The translations under genes and the position numbers were made by a program. Below are positions 36,810 through 45,927 of a stretch of DNA of 64,000 nt, one piece after another. Each line of letters opens with the position of its first letter. The stretch's first letter is position 1. The DNA comes from Microbacterium ginsengiterrae (GTDB taxonomy: Bacteria > Actinomycetota > Actinomycetes > Actinomycetales > Microbacteriaceae), in contig NZ_JACHMU010000001.1 in the NCBI RefSeq assembly GCF_014205075.1, positions 930,001 to 994,000 on the forward strand, given 5' to 3'. The notes beneath the pieces were generated by a model that did not search any database, had not been told where the DNA came from, and saw nothing but the letters and a program-made list of their open reading frames with translations.

Positions 36810-37382
36810 ATGGCTCTGCACATCACCGGCGACCCCGACGCCGACGCACTTCTCACCGAGAATCCCCTCGCCCTGCTCGTGGGGATGCTCCTCGATCAGC
36901 AGGTTCCGATGGAGACGGCGTTCGCCGGACCGCTGAAGATCCAGCAGCGCACCGGCGCCGCCGATGCCGCAGCGATCGCCGCGATGGATCCTGATGTCTT
37001 CCTCGAGGCGGTCAAGCAGACCCCCGCCGTGCATCGCTTCCCCGGGTCGATGGCCGCCCGTGTGCAGACACTCTGTCAGGAGCTCGTCGACGCGTGGGGC
37101 GGGGATGCCGCGGCCCTGTGGACGCAGGGCGATCCTGATGGCCCCGAGGTGCTTCGTCGTCTGAAGAAGCTCCCCGGTTTCGGCGAGCAGAAGGCGAAGA
37201 TCTTCCTCGCGCTGCTCGGCAAGCAGTACGGATTCACCGGCGACGGGTGGCGCGAGGCCGCGGGCGCCTACGGCGAGGAGGGGTCCTTCCGCAGCGTCGC
37301 CGACATCGTGTCGCCGGAGTCATTGACGAAGGTGCGCGAACACAAGAAGGCTATGAAGGCCGCCGCCAAGGCAGCGTCGTGA
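36810..37382 (+). CDS. HhH-GPD-type base-excision repair protein (TIGR03252-like)
   Basis: 190-residue actinobacterial protein related to DNA glycosylases: N-terminal NPLALLVGMLLDQQVPMETAF and a helix-hairpin-helix at LKKLPGFGEQKAKIFLALLG. The segment after the hairpin (KQYGFTGDGW) lacks the usual catalytic Asp context of EndoIII/MutY, so catalytic activity is doubtful. Function of this subfamily is not established. Divergent from the two-component operon. Confidence 0.86.
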   Translation: MALHITGDPDADALLTENPLALLVGMLLDQQVPMETAFAGPLKIQQRTGAADAAAIAAMDPDVFLEAVKQTPAVHRFPGSMAARVQTLCQELVDAWGGDAAALWTQGDPDGPEVLRRLKKLPGFGEQKAKIFLALLGKQYGFTGDGWREAAGAYGEEGSFRSVADIVSPESLTKVREHKKAMKAAAKAAS

Positions 37383-37466
37383 GGCCCGCCCCTCCCGTTT
37401 GTCAAGGGCGCTGCGTGAGCTGATCCGCTGCCGCAGGCTGGACCCGCCGCCGATCGAGGGAGACGC

Positions 37467-37928
37467 ATGTCGAGGAACGTCCGAAAGATGAACTGCACTC
37501 CGGATGCGGTGTTCCGTGTCCTCGCGAGCGGGTGGCTGTATCCGAGTTGGGTCGTCGGCGCCTCGCGCATGCGTCAGGTCGATGACGAATGGCCGCAGCC
37601 GGGCAGCCGCCTGCACCACTCCGTCGGCGTCTGGCCGGCGCTCCTCGACGACACGACGAGCATGGAGAAGTGGGATCCGCCTCGCCAGGCGGTGATGAAG
37701 GCGCGTGGATGGCCGATCGGCGAGGCGCGCGTCACGATCGACGTGAAACCCTCGGGCACCGGATGCCTCGTGCGCATCCAGGAGGAGCCGGTCAGCGGAC
37801 CGGCGAAAGCCGTGCCGCCCTTCGCCGCCGACCCGATGCTGTACCTGCGCAACGCCGAGACCCTCCAGCGCCTGGCGTACCTGGCGGAGGGCACCCTACG
37901 AAAGGACGTCTCGTCGGGGGCTGACTGA
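37467..37928 (+). CDS. SRPBCC (START-like) family protein
   Basis: 153-residue helix-grip protein: [22 protein letters not shown] near the start, [13 protein letters not shown], then a polyketide-cyclase-like strand pattern and [12 protein letters not shown]-terminal helix. These proteins bind hydrophobic ligands; the ligand is unknown. GAGGGAG precedes the ATG. It overlaps the start of the next gene (TGATG), so it is translationally coupled to an FAD oxidoreductase. Confidence 0.85.
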   Translation: MSRNVRKMNCTPDAVFRVLASGWLYPSWVVGASRMRQVDDEWPQPGSRLHHSVGVWPALLDDTTSMEKWDPPRQAVMKARGWPIGEARVTIDVKPSGTGCLVRIQEEPVSGPAKAVPPFAADPMLYLRNAETLQRLAYLAEGTLRKDVSSGAD

Positions 37929-39406
37929 TGGCGCGGTCGTACGAGGTCGACGCCTCGGTCGTCGGGGCAGGACCCAACGGTCTCGCCGCGGCGGTCACGC
38001 TGGCACGAGCAGGACTGCGGGTGCGGGTGTTCGAGCGCGCCGCGACCCCCGGGGGCGGTGCCGACACCGCGGAGCTCACCCTGCCGGGGTTCCTGCACGA
38101 TGTCTGCTCCGCCGTGCATCCGCTCGCGTTCGAGTCGCGCTTCTTCCGCGAGTTCGGGCTGGCGCAACGTGTGCGCTTCGCCGTCCCGGACATCTCCTTC
38201 GCGCATCCTCTCGACGGCGGAGCCGCCGGCGTCGCGTATCGCTCGCTCGACCGCACAGCCGATTCTCTCGGCGCGGACGGCGCGGCCTATGCGCGCCTGA
38301 TGCGGCCCCTCGTCGACCGCGCCACCCGGGTGTCGGACTTCACCGGCGACACACTGCTGCGGGTACCGCGTGACATCCCCACCGCGGTCGCTTTCGGCAT
38401 CGCGGCCCTGGAGCAGGGTGGACCGCTGTGGAACCTCCGTTTCCGCGAGGAGGTCGCCCCTGCCCTGCTCTCCGGCGTCGCCGCGCACACGATCCTCCCG
38501 ATGCCGGGACTCGCCGGGTCCGGTGCGGGCCTCGCCCTGACGACGTACGCCCACGCGAAGGGCTGGCCGATCCCGATCGGTGGGAGCCGGTCGATCATCC
38601 AGGCGATGGTCGACGACCTGCACGCCCACGGCGGTGAGATCGTCACGGACCACGAGGTGACGTCCCTGGACGAGCTTCCGCCGTCGCGGGCGACACTGCT
38701 GGATGTCACGCCGCGAGCGCTCATCGGAATGGCGCCAGAGCGGATGCCGTCGCGGTACCGCCGCGCGTTGGAGCGGTTCCGATACGGCAGCGCCGTCGCC
38801 AAGGTCGACTTCGCGCTGTCGGAACCGGTGCCGTGGACGAACCCCGACGCGCGCGAGGCGGGCACCCTCCACCTCGGCGGCACGCGAGCGGAGATCGCCG
38901 TCTCCGAGAACGCGATCGCCCGCGGCGGTCTGCCCGACGCGCCGTACGTGCTGGTGTCGCAGCCCTCCCTCTTCGACGACACGCGCGCACCGGCCGGGCA
39001 GCACACGCTGTGGGCCTACACGCACGTCCCCGCCGATTCCCGCGCGGATCGCTCAGAGGCCGTGATCGACCAGATCGAACGGTTCGCGCCAGGTTTCCGC
39101 GACACGATCCTCGCCACGTCTTCACGCACCGCCGTCGACGTCGCCCGCCACAACCCCAACTACGTCCGAGGCGACATCTCGTCCGGCAGCCCCGATCTCA
39201 CCCAGTTGCTGCGACGCCCTGTGCTGCGCCCTGATCCATGGCGCACGCCGATGGCGGGCGTGTACCTGTGCGGTGCGTCGACCGCTCCCGGCCCTGGCGT
39301 GCACGGCCTCCCCGGCTGGCACGCGGCCCTCAGCGCGCTTCGGCACGAGTTCGGAACTCGCGCGCTGCCGAACCTCGCACCGGACGGCCCGTCCGGCCCA
39401 CAATGA
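37928..39406 (+). CDS. NAD(P)/FAD-dependent oxidoreductase, phytoene-desaturase-like
   Basis: 492-residue flavoprotein of the phytoene desaturase/amine oxidase superfamily. ADP-binding motif [32 protein letters not shown], and the C-terminal FAD motif [17 protein letters not shown] are present. The NGLAA variant and PGPGVHG ending match the 'phytoene dehydrogenase-related' COG1233 group rather than true carotenoid desaturases (no carotenoid genes nearby). Substrate unknown. Confidence 0.88.
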   Translation: MARSYEVDASVVGAGPNGLAAAVTLARAGLRVRVFERAATPGGGADTAELTLPGFLHDVCSAVHPLAFESRFFREFGLAQRVRFAVPDISFAHPLDGGAAGVAYRSLDRTADSLGADGAAYARLMRPLVDRATRVSDFTGDTLLRVPRDIPTAVAFGIAALEQGGPLWNLRFREEVAPALLSGVAAHTILPMPGLAGSGAGLALTTYAHAKGWPIPIGGSRSIIQAMVDDLHAHGGEIVTDHEVTSLDELPPSRATLLDVTPRALIGMAPERMPSRYRRALERFRYGSAVAKVDFALSEPVPWTNPDAREAGTLHLGGTRAEIAVSENAIARGGLPDAPYVLVSQPSLFDDTRAPAGQHTLWAYTHVPADSRADRSEAVIDQIERFAPGFRDTILATSSRTAVDVARHNPNYVRGDISSGSPDLTQLLRRPVLRPDPWRTPMAGVYLCGASTAPGPGVHGLPGWHAALSALRHEFGTRALPNLAPDGPSGPQ

Positions 39407-39410
39407 GAAC

Positions 39411-39833
39411 ATGAAGAAGACCGGGTCCAGCGTCGCCTCCCTCATCGCTGCCGCACCGGCCGCCCGGCGGCGGGATGCCGAGACGCTCACCGCTCTCATG
39501 CAGGAGGTCACGGGACGCGAGGCGGAGGCGTGGGGCACCATCATCGGCTTCGGCTCATGCCACTACCGCTACCCCACCGGGAACGAAGGAGACTCTCCTC
39601 TGCTGGGGTTCGCTCCACGGAAGGGGGCGACGACCGTCTATCTGCTCGACGGGTTCGACGCGCACTCCGCCGACCTTGATGCGCTCGGCCCGCACACCAC
39701 GGGCGCCGGGTGCCTGTATCTGAAGGACCTGGAGAAGGTCGATCTCGCTGTGCTCCGCGGCATCCTCGAGCGATCGCTCGCGTGGGTGGAGGCCGGCGGA
39801 GACGGCCGGATGGGGCTGACCGTCACCGAGTGA
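39411..39833 (+). CDS. DUF1801 domain protein
   Basis: 140-residue protein with the DUF1801 pattern: EAWGTIIGFGSCHYRYPTGNEG, GFAPRKGATTVYLLDG and KDLEKVDLAVLRGILERSL. ATG at 39411 lies four bases after the oxidoreductase stop, so it is the last gene of the SRPBCC/oxidoreductase unit. Function unknown. Its stop codon sits inside a terminator hairpin. Confidence 0.87.
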   Translation: MKKTGSSVASLIAAAPAARRRDAETLTALMQEVTGREAEAWGTIIGFGSCHYRYPTGNEGDSPLLGFAPRKGATTVYLLDGFDAHSADLDALGPHTTGAGCLYLKDLEKVDLAVLRGILERSLAWVEAGGDGRMGLTVTE

Positions 39834-39844
39834 CGGCCAGCCCC
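39812..39844. terminator. Hairpin overlapping the DUF1801 stop
   Basis: GGGGCTGACCGTCAC (39812-39826) and GTGACGGCCAGCCCC (39830-39844) pair over 15 positions with one mismatch and a three-base loop. It contains the TGA stop and lies between convergent genes; likely terminator on both sides. Confidence 0.75.
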
Positions 39845-39861
39845 TCCGGCGCGTCTCGTGC

Positions 39862-41247
39862 TCAGGCGCCCTTGAGGCGGTCCGCGAGGTAGGCGTGCAG
39901 GTTCTCGATCGCGATGCGCTCCTGGCTCATCGTGTCGCGGTCGCGCACCGTGACGGCGTTGTCGTCGAGGGAGTCGAAATCGACCGTGACGCAGAACGGC
40001 GTGCCGATCTCGTCCTGACGACGGTAGCGGCGTCCGATGGCGCCGGCGTCGTCGAAGTCGATCGTCCACCGGCCGCGCAGCGCGTCGGCGACCTCGCGCG
40101 CCAGCGGCGAGAGGCGCTCGTTACGCGACAGCGGGAGCACGGCGACCTTGACCGGCGCCAGGCGCGGATCGAGCTTGAGGACCGTGCGCGTGTCGGTGCC
40201 GCCCTTGGCGTTGGGGACTTCCTCTTCGACGTACGCGTCGACGAGGAAGGCCATCATCGACCGGGTCAGACCGAACGAGGGCTCGATGACGTACGGCGTG
40301 TAGCGCTCACCCGACGCCTGATCGAAGTACGTCAGGCTCTGGCCGGACGCCTCGGAGTGGTTGGAGAGGTCGAAGTCGGTGCGGTTGGCGACGCCCATGA
40401 GCTCGCCCCACTCCGAACCCTGGAACCCGAACCGGTACTCGAAGTCGATGGTGCCGGCGGAGTAGTGCGCCCGCTCGTCCTCGGGGACGTCGAACTGCCG
40501 CATGTTCTCCGGGTCGATGCCGAGGTCGGTGAACCAGTTCCAGCACGTCTCGACCCAGTGGTCGAACCATTCCTGCGCCTCGGCCGGCGGGACGAAGTAC
40601 TCGATCTCCATCTGCTCGAACTCGCGCGTGCGGAAGATGAAGTTCCCCGGCGTGATCTCGTTGCGGAACGCCTTTCCGACCTGTCCGATGCCGAACGGGG
40701 GCTTCTTGCGGCTCGCGGTGAGCACGTTCGAGAAGTTCACGAAGATGCCCTGCGCGGTCTCGGGGCGCAGGTAGTAGAGCGCGGACTCGTCATCCACGAC
40801 GCCGAGGTACGTCTTGATCAGCCCGGAGAACGACTTCGGTTCGGTCCACTTGCCGCGGGTGCCGCAGTCGGGGCAGGCGATGTCGGCCATGCCGTTCTCG
40901 GGCTTGCGGCCCTTCTTCGCCTCGAAGGCCTCGATGAGGTGGTCCTCACGGTGGCGCTTGTGGCACTGCAGGCACTCGACGAGGGGGTCGGAGAAGGTCG
41001 CGACGTGCCCGGAGGCCTCCCACACGCGCTTGGGGAGGATGACGCTGGAGTCGAGACCGACCATGTCGCCACGGCCGCGGACGAAGGTCTGCCACCACTG
41101 CCGACGGATGTTCTCCTTCAGCTCGGTGCCGAGGGGGCCGTAGTCCCATGCGGAGCGCGAACCGCCGTAGATCTCACCCGCTTGGAACACGAACCCGCGG
41201 TGGCGGGCGAGGCTGATGACCTTGTCAAGACGGGACTGTTCGGCCAC
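39862..41247 (-). CDS. glyS: Glycyl-tRNA synthetase (class II, single chain)
   Basis: 461-residue alpha2-type glycyl-tRNA synthetase. [14 protein letters not shown] starts the catalytic domain, and a CxxC pair (ECLQCHKRH and CPDCGTRG) suggests a zinc site. Motif 2 is around [22 protein letters not shown] and motif 3 around [10 protein letters not shown]. The GTG start at 41247 is supported by GGAG six bases upstream. A -10-like TAGGAT (41304-41309, minus) would give a leader of about 50 bases. Confidence 0.95.
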   Translation of the reverse strand: MAEQSRLDKVISLARHRGFVFQAGEIYGGSRSAWDYGPLGTELKENIRRQWWQTFVRGRGDMVGLDSSVILPKRVWEASGHVATFSDPLVECLQCHKRHREDHLIEAFEAKKGRKPENGMADIACPDCGTRGKWTEPKSFSGLIKTYLGVVDDESALYYLRPETAQGIFVNFSNVLTASRKKPPFGIGQVGKAFRNEITPGNFIFRTREFEQMEIEYFVPPAEAQEWFDHWVETCWNWFTDLGIDPENMRQFDVPEDERAHYSAGTIDFEYRFGFQGSEWGELMGVANRTDFDLSNHSEASGQSLTYFDQASGERYTPYVIEPSFGLTRSMMAFLVDAYVEEEVPNAKGGTDTRTVLKLDPRLAPVKVAVLPLSRNERLSPLAREVADALRGRWTIDFDDAGAIGRRYRRQDEIGTPFCVTVDFDSLDDNAVTVRDRDTMSQERIAIENLHAYLADRLKGA

Positions 41248-41395
41248 GGTGGCTCCAATGGTCGGATGCGACGGGGAATGCGCCCGAGAACACGGGCACG
41301 TCAATCCTATCGGCGCGCCCCTGTGATGCATCCGTGCTCTGCGCGGGTGGCATGAGGATGCCGCGGCCGACTCAGCGGTGCGGACAGGCGTGGCC

Positions 41396-42085
41396 TCACT
41401 CGGTGAACAGGTACCCGCGCTCGACGTCGAAGCCCGCGACGCGCAGCCCGCGTGCGAGCAGCTCCTCCATCTCGCCGCGCAGGCGCATGCGCCACTCGTG
41501 CGCGGCATCCGGATCGGAGAGGCGCATCGACTCGACGTCCGAGGGGATCTCGAGCGTCGCGACCACGGCGTCCGCCGCCGGCGGCTTGGCGATGTCGGCG
41601 AGGGCCCACTCCACGTCGAGGCGATCACTCTCGTCGCCGGCGTCCCCGCCGCCGAAGATCCCGTAGTTGTTCACCGAGTATCCGGTGACGCGGGCGCCGA
41701 GCACGGTGAGGAAGAAGTGCGCGTTGCGGGCGACGAGCGGGTCGAACGTCCACGTGATGCCGCCGACCTCGCGCGAGAACGCCCACTGGCGCTGGTGCTC
41801 CTTCAGCTCGCGCCCCCATCCGCGTCCGCGGTACTCCGGCAACAGGGCCGTGATGTGCGAATGCATGCGGCGTCGCGCCGGCACGCCGAAGAACGCGATG
41901 GATGCCCCCACCATCCGCTCCTCGCCGCTCTCGTCGTCGAAGAGCCCGACGACGTAGTTTCCCGACTGCTGGAGCGCGCGCAGCGTCCCCGCGTCGATGA
42001 CGCGCTCCGGCCCGCGGATGGAATCCAGCAGGCTCTGGGCGTCGATGATGAGTTCAACGGTGTCGAGATCACGGATGGTTCGCAC
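41396..42085 (-). CDS. GNAT-fold predicted acetyltransferase (COG3375-like)
   Basis: 229-residue protein with the acetyl-CoA-binding pattern [24 protein letters not shown] near residue 80, typical of COG3375 predicted GNAT proteins. [14 protein letters not shown] follows, conserved in the same group. GTG at 42085 has CAGACT six bases upstream. No partner operon; substrate unknown. Confidence 0.85.
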   Translation of the reverse strand: MRTIRDLDTVELIIDAQSLLDSIRGPERVIDAGTLRALQQSGNYVVGLFDDESGEERMVGASIAFFGVPARRRMHSHITALLPEYRGRGWGRELKEHQRQWAFSREVGGITWTFDPLVARNAHFFLTVLGARVTGYSVNNYGIFGGGDAGDESDRLDVEWALADIAKPPAADAVVATLEIPSDVESMRLSDPDAAHEWRMRLRGEMEELLARGLRVAGFDVERGYLFTE

Positions 42086-42091
42086 GGACCC

Positions 42092-42097
42092 AGTCTG
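42092..42097 (-). promoter_or_regulatory. -10 element CAGACT, leaderless start of GNAT gene
   Basis: CAGACT on the minus strand, six bases (GGGTCC) before the GTG at 42085. Confidence 0.45.
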
Positions 42098-42122
42098 CCC
42101 CTCCCAGCCCCATCTGCGGAAT

Positions 42123-42145
42123 CCACCGATAGCCTTGATCGGTGG
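42123..42145. promoter_or_regulatory. Inverted repeat CCACCGAT-N7-ATCGGTGG over the MFS start
   Basis: Perfect 8-base arms at 42123-42130 and 42138-42145. The GTG start (42142) is in the right arm and the -10-like TAGCCT (42130-42135) begins at the last base of the left arm. It could be an operator blocking RNA polymerase or, on a longer transcript, a hairpin hiding the start. Confidence 0.55.
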
Positions 42146-43584
42146 CAGGCGACGACGAGAGAGCGAGAAGACGGCTCTCCCGGACTCCCAATCGCGGGAT
42201 CACGGTGGCCGTCCTCGCCTTCACCGGCCTCGCGGCATCCTTCATGTTCACGCTCGTCGTGCCGCTCCAGGCGGAGCTGCCGACCCTTCTGAACGCCTCC
42301 CGCGAGGACACCACGTGGGTCGTCACGATCACCCTCCTCGTCGCAGCGATCGCGACGCCGATCTCGGGCCGCCTCGGCGACATGTACGGCAAGCGCCGCG
42401 TCATCGTCACCCTCATGTCGATGCTCATCGTCGGCTCGGTCATCGCCGCGCTGTCCGGCTCGATCATCGGAGTGATCGTCGGCCGCGCCCTGCAGGGCGC
42501 CGTCACCGGCGTCATCCCGCTCGGCATCGCCGTCATGCGCGACATCCTCCCGCCGCGCAGGCTCGGAACGGCCGTCGCCCTCATGAGCGCGACGATGGGC
42601 GTCGGTGGTGCCATCGGGATGCCGCTCGCGGCGTACCTGGCATTGAACGCCGACTGGCACTCGCTGTTCTGGCTCGCGGCCGGGCTCGGCGTCGCCGGCG
42701 TCGTCCTCGTGCTCGCGTTCGTCCCGCAGGACGTGCTGCTCTCCCCCGGACGCCTCGACGTCCTCGGTGCCCTCGGCCTCGCCGTCGCCCTCACCGGTCT
42801 GCTGCTGTACGTCTCACGCGGTGCACAGTGGGGGTGGACGTCACCGCTGGGGCTGAGCCTGGTGATCGGCGGCGTGCTCGTCCTGCTGCTGTGGGGCTGG
42901 TACCAGCTGCGCACGAAGGAGCCGCTGCTGGACCTGCGCGTCGCCGCACGCCCGGCCGTGCTGCTGACGAACATCGCCGCCATCGGCATGGGCTTCGCGC
43001 TGTTCTCCTCCAACGTCACCTTCCCGCAGATGCTCGAACTGCCCGTCGAGACCGGCTCAGGGTTCGGTCTCGACATGCTCACGGCCTCGTTCATCATCAT
43101 GCCCGCCGGCCTCGTGATGATGGTGCTGTCCCCGCTGTCCGGGTGGCTGGAGCGGACGGTCGGTCCGCGACCGCTGTTCACCGTGGGCGCCGGCGCGATC
43201 GTGCTCGCCTACGTCTTCGTACTCGTCTGGTCGAGCGAGTGGTTCCACATCTTCATCGCCAACGCCATCATCGGCGTCGGCATCGGCTTCACGTTCGCCG
43301 CAATGCCGATGATCATCATGCGCTCTGTTCCCGCGAACGAGACGGGGGCGTCGAACGGCCTGAACGCGCTGTTCCGCTCGGTCGGCACGTCCAGCGCGTC
43401 CGCCGTCCTCGGCGGCGTGCTCGCCGCGATGAGCGTCGAGGTCGACGGTGTCGCGATCCCCACGCGCGAGGCCTTCGACGTGTGCTTCTGGCTGGCGATC
43501 GTCGCCGGGATCATCGCCCTGGTGCTGTCGCTGCTCATCCCGAAGAGCCGCGCGCTCGAGAAGCATCCGTCCCTCCCGGACTGA
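42142..43584 (+). CDS. MFS transporter, DHA2-like (14 TM) drug exporter
   Basis: 480-residue major facilitator protein with 13-14 hydrophobic segments. Motif A (GRLGDMYGKRRV) after TM2 and motif C-like GVGGAIGMPLAAYL identify an antiporter of the DHA2/QacA type. The GTG start follows TAGCCT by six bases (leaderless). A MarR gene lies 830 bases further on, with a hypothetical gene and repeats in between; regulation by that MarR is possible but unproven. Confidence 0.9.
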   Translation: MAGDDERARRRLSRTPNRGITVAVLAFTGLAASFMFTLVVPLQAELPTLLNASREDTTWVVTITLLVAAIATPISGRLGDMYGKRRVIVTLMSMLIVGSVIAALSGSIIGVIVGRALQGAVTGVIPLGIAVMRDILPPRRLGTAVALMSATMGVGGAIGMPLAAYLALNADWHSLFWLAAGLGVAGVVLVLAFVPQDVLLSPGRLDVLGALGLAVALTGLLLYVSRGAQWGWTSPLGLSLVIGGVLVLLLWGWYQLRTKEPLLDLRVAARPAVLLTNIAAIGMGFALFSSNVTFPQMLELPVETGSGFGLDMLTASFIIMPAGLVMMVLSPLSGWLERTVGPRPLFTVGAGAIVLAYVFVLVWSSEWFHIFIANAIIGVGIGFTFAAMPMIIMRSVPANETGASNGLNALFRSVGTSSASAVLGGVLAAMSVEVDGVAIPTREAFDVCFWLAIVAGIIALVLSLLIPKSRALEKHPSLPD

Positions 43585-43654
43585 CCGGCTGGTCACCCGG
43601 ACCTCTGACCACCCGACGGATGCCCCCGGACGGATGACCGGATGCCCCGGATGA

Positions 43655-43749
43655 CCACCGCACGGATGCAGGACCGAAGCACGGATGCAGGACGGATCAG
43701 CCGTTTTCGCCCTGCAAGCGTGCGCGCTCCCTGCATCCGTGCGGGTGGG
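43655..43749. repeat. ~95-bp intergenic repeat, copy A
   Basis: Copy A of an element also at 44254-44347. The arms are GCACGGATGCAGG (43660-43672 and 43679-43691), then CCTGCAAGCGTGC (43711-43723) and CCTGCATCCGTGC (43730-43742). So two forward arms are followed by two reverse arms, able to fold into nested hairpins. The two copies differ by three substitutions and one indel. Both are in the same orientation. Confidence 0.85.
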
Positions 43750-43774
43750 ATGCGGAGTGTGCGGGTGGGATGCG
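43739..43774. repeat. Short tandem repeat, 20-bp period
   Basis: GTGCGGGTGGGATGCG occurs at 43739-43754 and 43759-43774. It continues out of the end of repeat copy A and looks like a local duplication of that end. Confidence 0.6.
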
Positions 43775-43816
43775 TCCCAGGCGGGCTCAGATCGTCAGGA
43801 TTCGGCCGATCGGACG

Positions 43817-44206
43817 TCAGAGCGTGCGGCCGTCCGGGTCGCCGGGCATGGCGGGACGGAGTCGCTTCGGCGCGGGCCACGGCAGCTCGAAGCGCTGCGC
43901 GGCAGGAGATCGCATGTCGCCGAAGTCCTCTGCCTTGACGACGATGCGTCCGGCTCGCTCCGGCGAGGACGGCGTCACCTCGACGAAACGGACGTGGAGC
44001 GGCGTGGATGCTTCGCCCTCCAGCATCCACGGATCGGCGAGCCAGGCGAGTCCGTGCGTCTCGAGGGCGTCCTCGGCGACGAGCCAGTCGACAGCATCCG
44101 ACACCTCGCGACCGAGAACGTCCACGGCTGTCCATGCGTCGCCGACCGGGCGGATCCAGCCGAGCAGTTCGCCGTCATCGCGGCGATGAGGCGTCCAGTC
44201 ATCCAT
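43817..44206 (-). CDS. Small conserved hypothetical protein between repeat copies
   Basis: 129-residue soluble protein with no membrane segment. Visible features are LLGWIRPVGDAWTAVDVLGREV, HGLAWLADPWMLEG and LHVRFVEVTP, suggesting a small mixed alpha/beta domain. I do not recognise the family. TACCCT lies six bases before the ATG at 44206 (leaderless). It is bracketed by the two direct copies of the 95-bp repeat. Confidence 0.75.
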   Translation of the reverse strand: MDDWTPHRRDDGELLGWIRPVGDAWTAVDVLGREVSDAVDWLVAEDALETHGLAWLADPWMLEGEASTPLHVRFVEVTPSSPERAGRIVVKAEDFGDMRSPAAQRFELPWPAPKRLRPAMPGDPDGRTL

Positions 44207-44212
44207 CCGACG

Positions 44213-44218
44213 AGGGTA
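44213..44218 (-). promoter_or_regulatory. -10 element TACCCT, leaderless start
   Basis: TACCCT on the minus strand with six bases (CGTCGG) to the ATG at 44206. Confidence 0.4.
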
Positions 44219-44253
44219 GCCCGTCGGCGCCCACCTCCTCCCCTCCTCAGCCC

Positions 44254-44347
44254 CCACCGCACGGATGCAGGACCGAAGCACGGATGCAGGACCGATCAGC
44301 CGTACTCGCCCTGCAAGCGTGCGCGCTCCCTGCATCCGTGCGGTGGG
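44254..44347. repeat. ~95-bp intergenic repeat, copy B
   Basis: Second copy of the element at 43655-43749, same orientation, same four-arm layout. A further partial copy of its 3' end (CGCGCTCCCTGCATCCGTGC) is duplicated at 44365-44384 just before the MarR gene. Confidence 0.85.
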
Positions 44348-44405
44348 AGACGGAATGTGCCGTGCGCGCTCCCTGCATCCGTGCGGACGCAGGGGCGACG
44401 GACGG

Positions 44406-44411
44406 CAGAAT
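44406..44411 (+). promoter_or_regulatory. -10 element CAGAAT, leaderless start of marR
   Basis: CAGAAT with six bases (GGGCGG) to the ATG at 44418. Confidence 0.5.
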
Positions 44412-44417
44412 GGGCGG

Positions 44418-44897
44418 ATGGCCGCACCGCTCCCCCGCATGACCCCAGAGCAGTCCCGCGCCTGGCTCGCGCTCATCAGCACGGCGGAGCTGCTGCCGGC
44501 GGCGCTCGACACCCAGTTGCAGCGCGATGCCTCGCTCACGCACTACGAGTTCATGGTGCTCAGCTCGCTCCAGCGCGGAGGGCCCATGCGCCTGAGCGAC
44601 CTCGCCGCCGCGACGAACGCGACGCTCCCCCGGGCGTCGAAGGTGGTCCGGCGTCTCCAGCAGCGGGATCTCGTCGAACGCAGCGGCAGTGACGACGACA
44701 GGCGCAGCGTCCTGCTCACACTCACCACGCAGGGACGCCGGACTCTCGTGCTCGCCACACCGGGGCACTTCGAGACCGTGCACCGGCTCGTCCTCGACCA
44801 GCTCGGCCCCGAGGAGCTCGTCGCGCTCGCGGACGCGCTGGAGCCCGTCGTGCAGGCGCTGGATCCGCAGCGCCGGTTCGGCCCCTTCCGAGCGTGA
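44418..44897 (+). CDS. MarR-family transcriptional regulator
   Basis: 159-residue winged-helix repressor. LTHYEFMVLSSLQRGGPMRLSDLAAAT and LPRASKVVRRLQQRDLVER form the recognition helix region; DDRRSVLLTLTTQGRR is the MarR wing (DxRxxxxxLT). C-terminal helices for dimerisation follow. It converges on the beta-lactamase-like gene and is nearest to the MFS exporter and the repeat-bracketed gene. Ligand unknown. Confidence 0.92.
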   Translation: MAAPLPRMTPEQSRAWLALISTAELLPAALDTQLQRDASLTHYEFMVLSSLQRGGPMRLSDLAAATNATLPRASKVVRRLQQRDLVERSGSDDDRRSVLLTLTTQGRRTLVLATPGHFETVHRLVLDQLGPEELVALADALEPVVQALDPQRRFGPFRA

Positions 44898-44906
44898 GTG
44901 CACCCG

Positions 44907-45815
44907 CTAGTGGGTGTACTCCATGAGCTCGACGCCGAGGACGCGGAACGCGTCGTGCGCGCGCAGGCGGTGGGCGATCGAGAGGTCGTCGAAGCCCACG
45001 ATCATCGCGTAGGAGACCCCGGCTCGCGGCCCGGCGAGCACGCCGGCCTCTGCGCGGACTCCGCGGTCGCGCCCCGTCTTGTTGATGAAGAGCAGCCCGT
45101 GCGCGTCGTGCTCGTGCGCGAACGGGTCGAGACCCGTGGATGCCGCCACAAGACTCAGATCGTGGTTGAGGCTCAACCACTCCGCGACCTGAGCACTGAC
45201 CGCCGCGTCCACCGCCGCGGAGTTCACGAGCGCGGAGAAGAGCGCAGCGAGCTCTTTCGCGGTTCCGACGGCGACATGAGGGGCGTCATCCGGTCCTCTG
45301 ACGTCGCGGAACCTGTCCAGCACCGCCGTGCGTCTCAGACCGAGCGACTCGATCCGGTCGCGCACGCGGTGATGCCCCACCTGCTCCAGCAGGATGTTGA
45401 CCGCCAGCGGATCGCCGGCCGTCGCAGCGAGCACCGCGAGATCGATCAGAGGCAGCGCCGGGGCCTGCAGGTTCCGCCACAACCCGGAGCCGATGACCGG
45501 CGCCGTGCTCGTCCGCTCGACGATCTCGAGGGGGTCGAGCGTCCCCGCCTCGAACCGCGCGGCGACCTCGATCAGCAGGGGGACGACTCCGAGCCCTGCG
45601 ATCGGCAAGGTCACGTGGTCGTCACCGGCGATCACCTGTGCACCCGTGTCGAGGTCGGTCACATGCACCGAGACCTGGGCCCCGGCATCCGCCAGATCTT
45701 CGAGCGCGTGCACCGTCGCGGTGAACGACCGCCGCCCGACGGCGGCACGGCGCGGCAGACGGCGGGAGCTGCGCTGAGACCGTCGCAGCATCGCAGGCTC
45801 GGGGGAGGTGCCCAC
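44907..45815 (-). CDS. Beta-lactamase-fold (class A-like) protein with degenerate active site
   Basis: 302-residue class A-like serine hydrolase fold. The KTG triad is present (LLFINKTGRDRGV), but the SxxK motif position reads PIAGLG, with no catalytic Ser or Lys near residues 71-77, and the SDN loop reads GDP in TAGDPLAVNILL. It is therefore unlikely to hydrolyse beta-lactams; a binding or scaffolding role is inference. There is no obvious signal peptide, only an Arg-rich N-terminus. GTG at 45815 is chosen for AAGGA upstream. Confidence 0.8.
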   Translation of the reverse strand: MGTSPEPAMLRRSQRSSRRLPRRAAVGRRSFTATVHALEDLADAGAQVSVHVTDLDTGAQVIAGDDHVTLPIAGLGVVPLLIEVAARFEAGTLDPLEIVERTSTAPVIGSGLWRNLQAPALPLIDLAVLAATAGDPLAVNILLEQVGHHRVRDRIESLGLRRTAVLDRFRDVRGPDDAPHVAVGTAKELAALFSALVNSAAVDAAVSAQVAEWLSLNHDLSLVAASTGLDPFAHEHDAHGLLFINKTGRDRGVRAEAGVLAGPRAGVSYAMIVGFDDLSIAHRLRAHDAFRVLGVELMEYTH

Positions 45816-45927
45816 GCGTGTCCTTCCCAAGAAGACGTCCGGGGGAAGCCGCCGGCGGCGTGGCCACGACGGCAGTGGCCATCGTAACCCCGCCGCCTGA
45901 GCGGTGGTCAGAGCGTGCGCAGGACGG

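Noticed and set aside
41327..41337. Single TGCATCCGTGC arm between glyS and the GNAT gene, similar to the 95-bp repeat arms
   Set aside because: Only 11 bases and no second arm; could be chance or a remnant, too weak to call a third copy.
43655..44347. Possible CRISPR array in the repeat region
   Set aside because: Only two long copies separated by a gene, with inverted arms and no regular short spacers.
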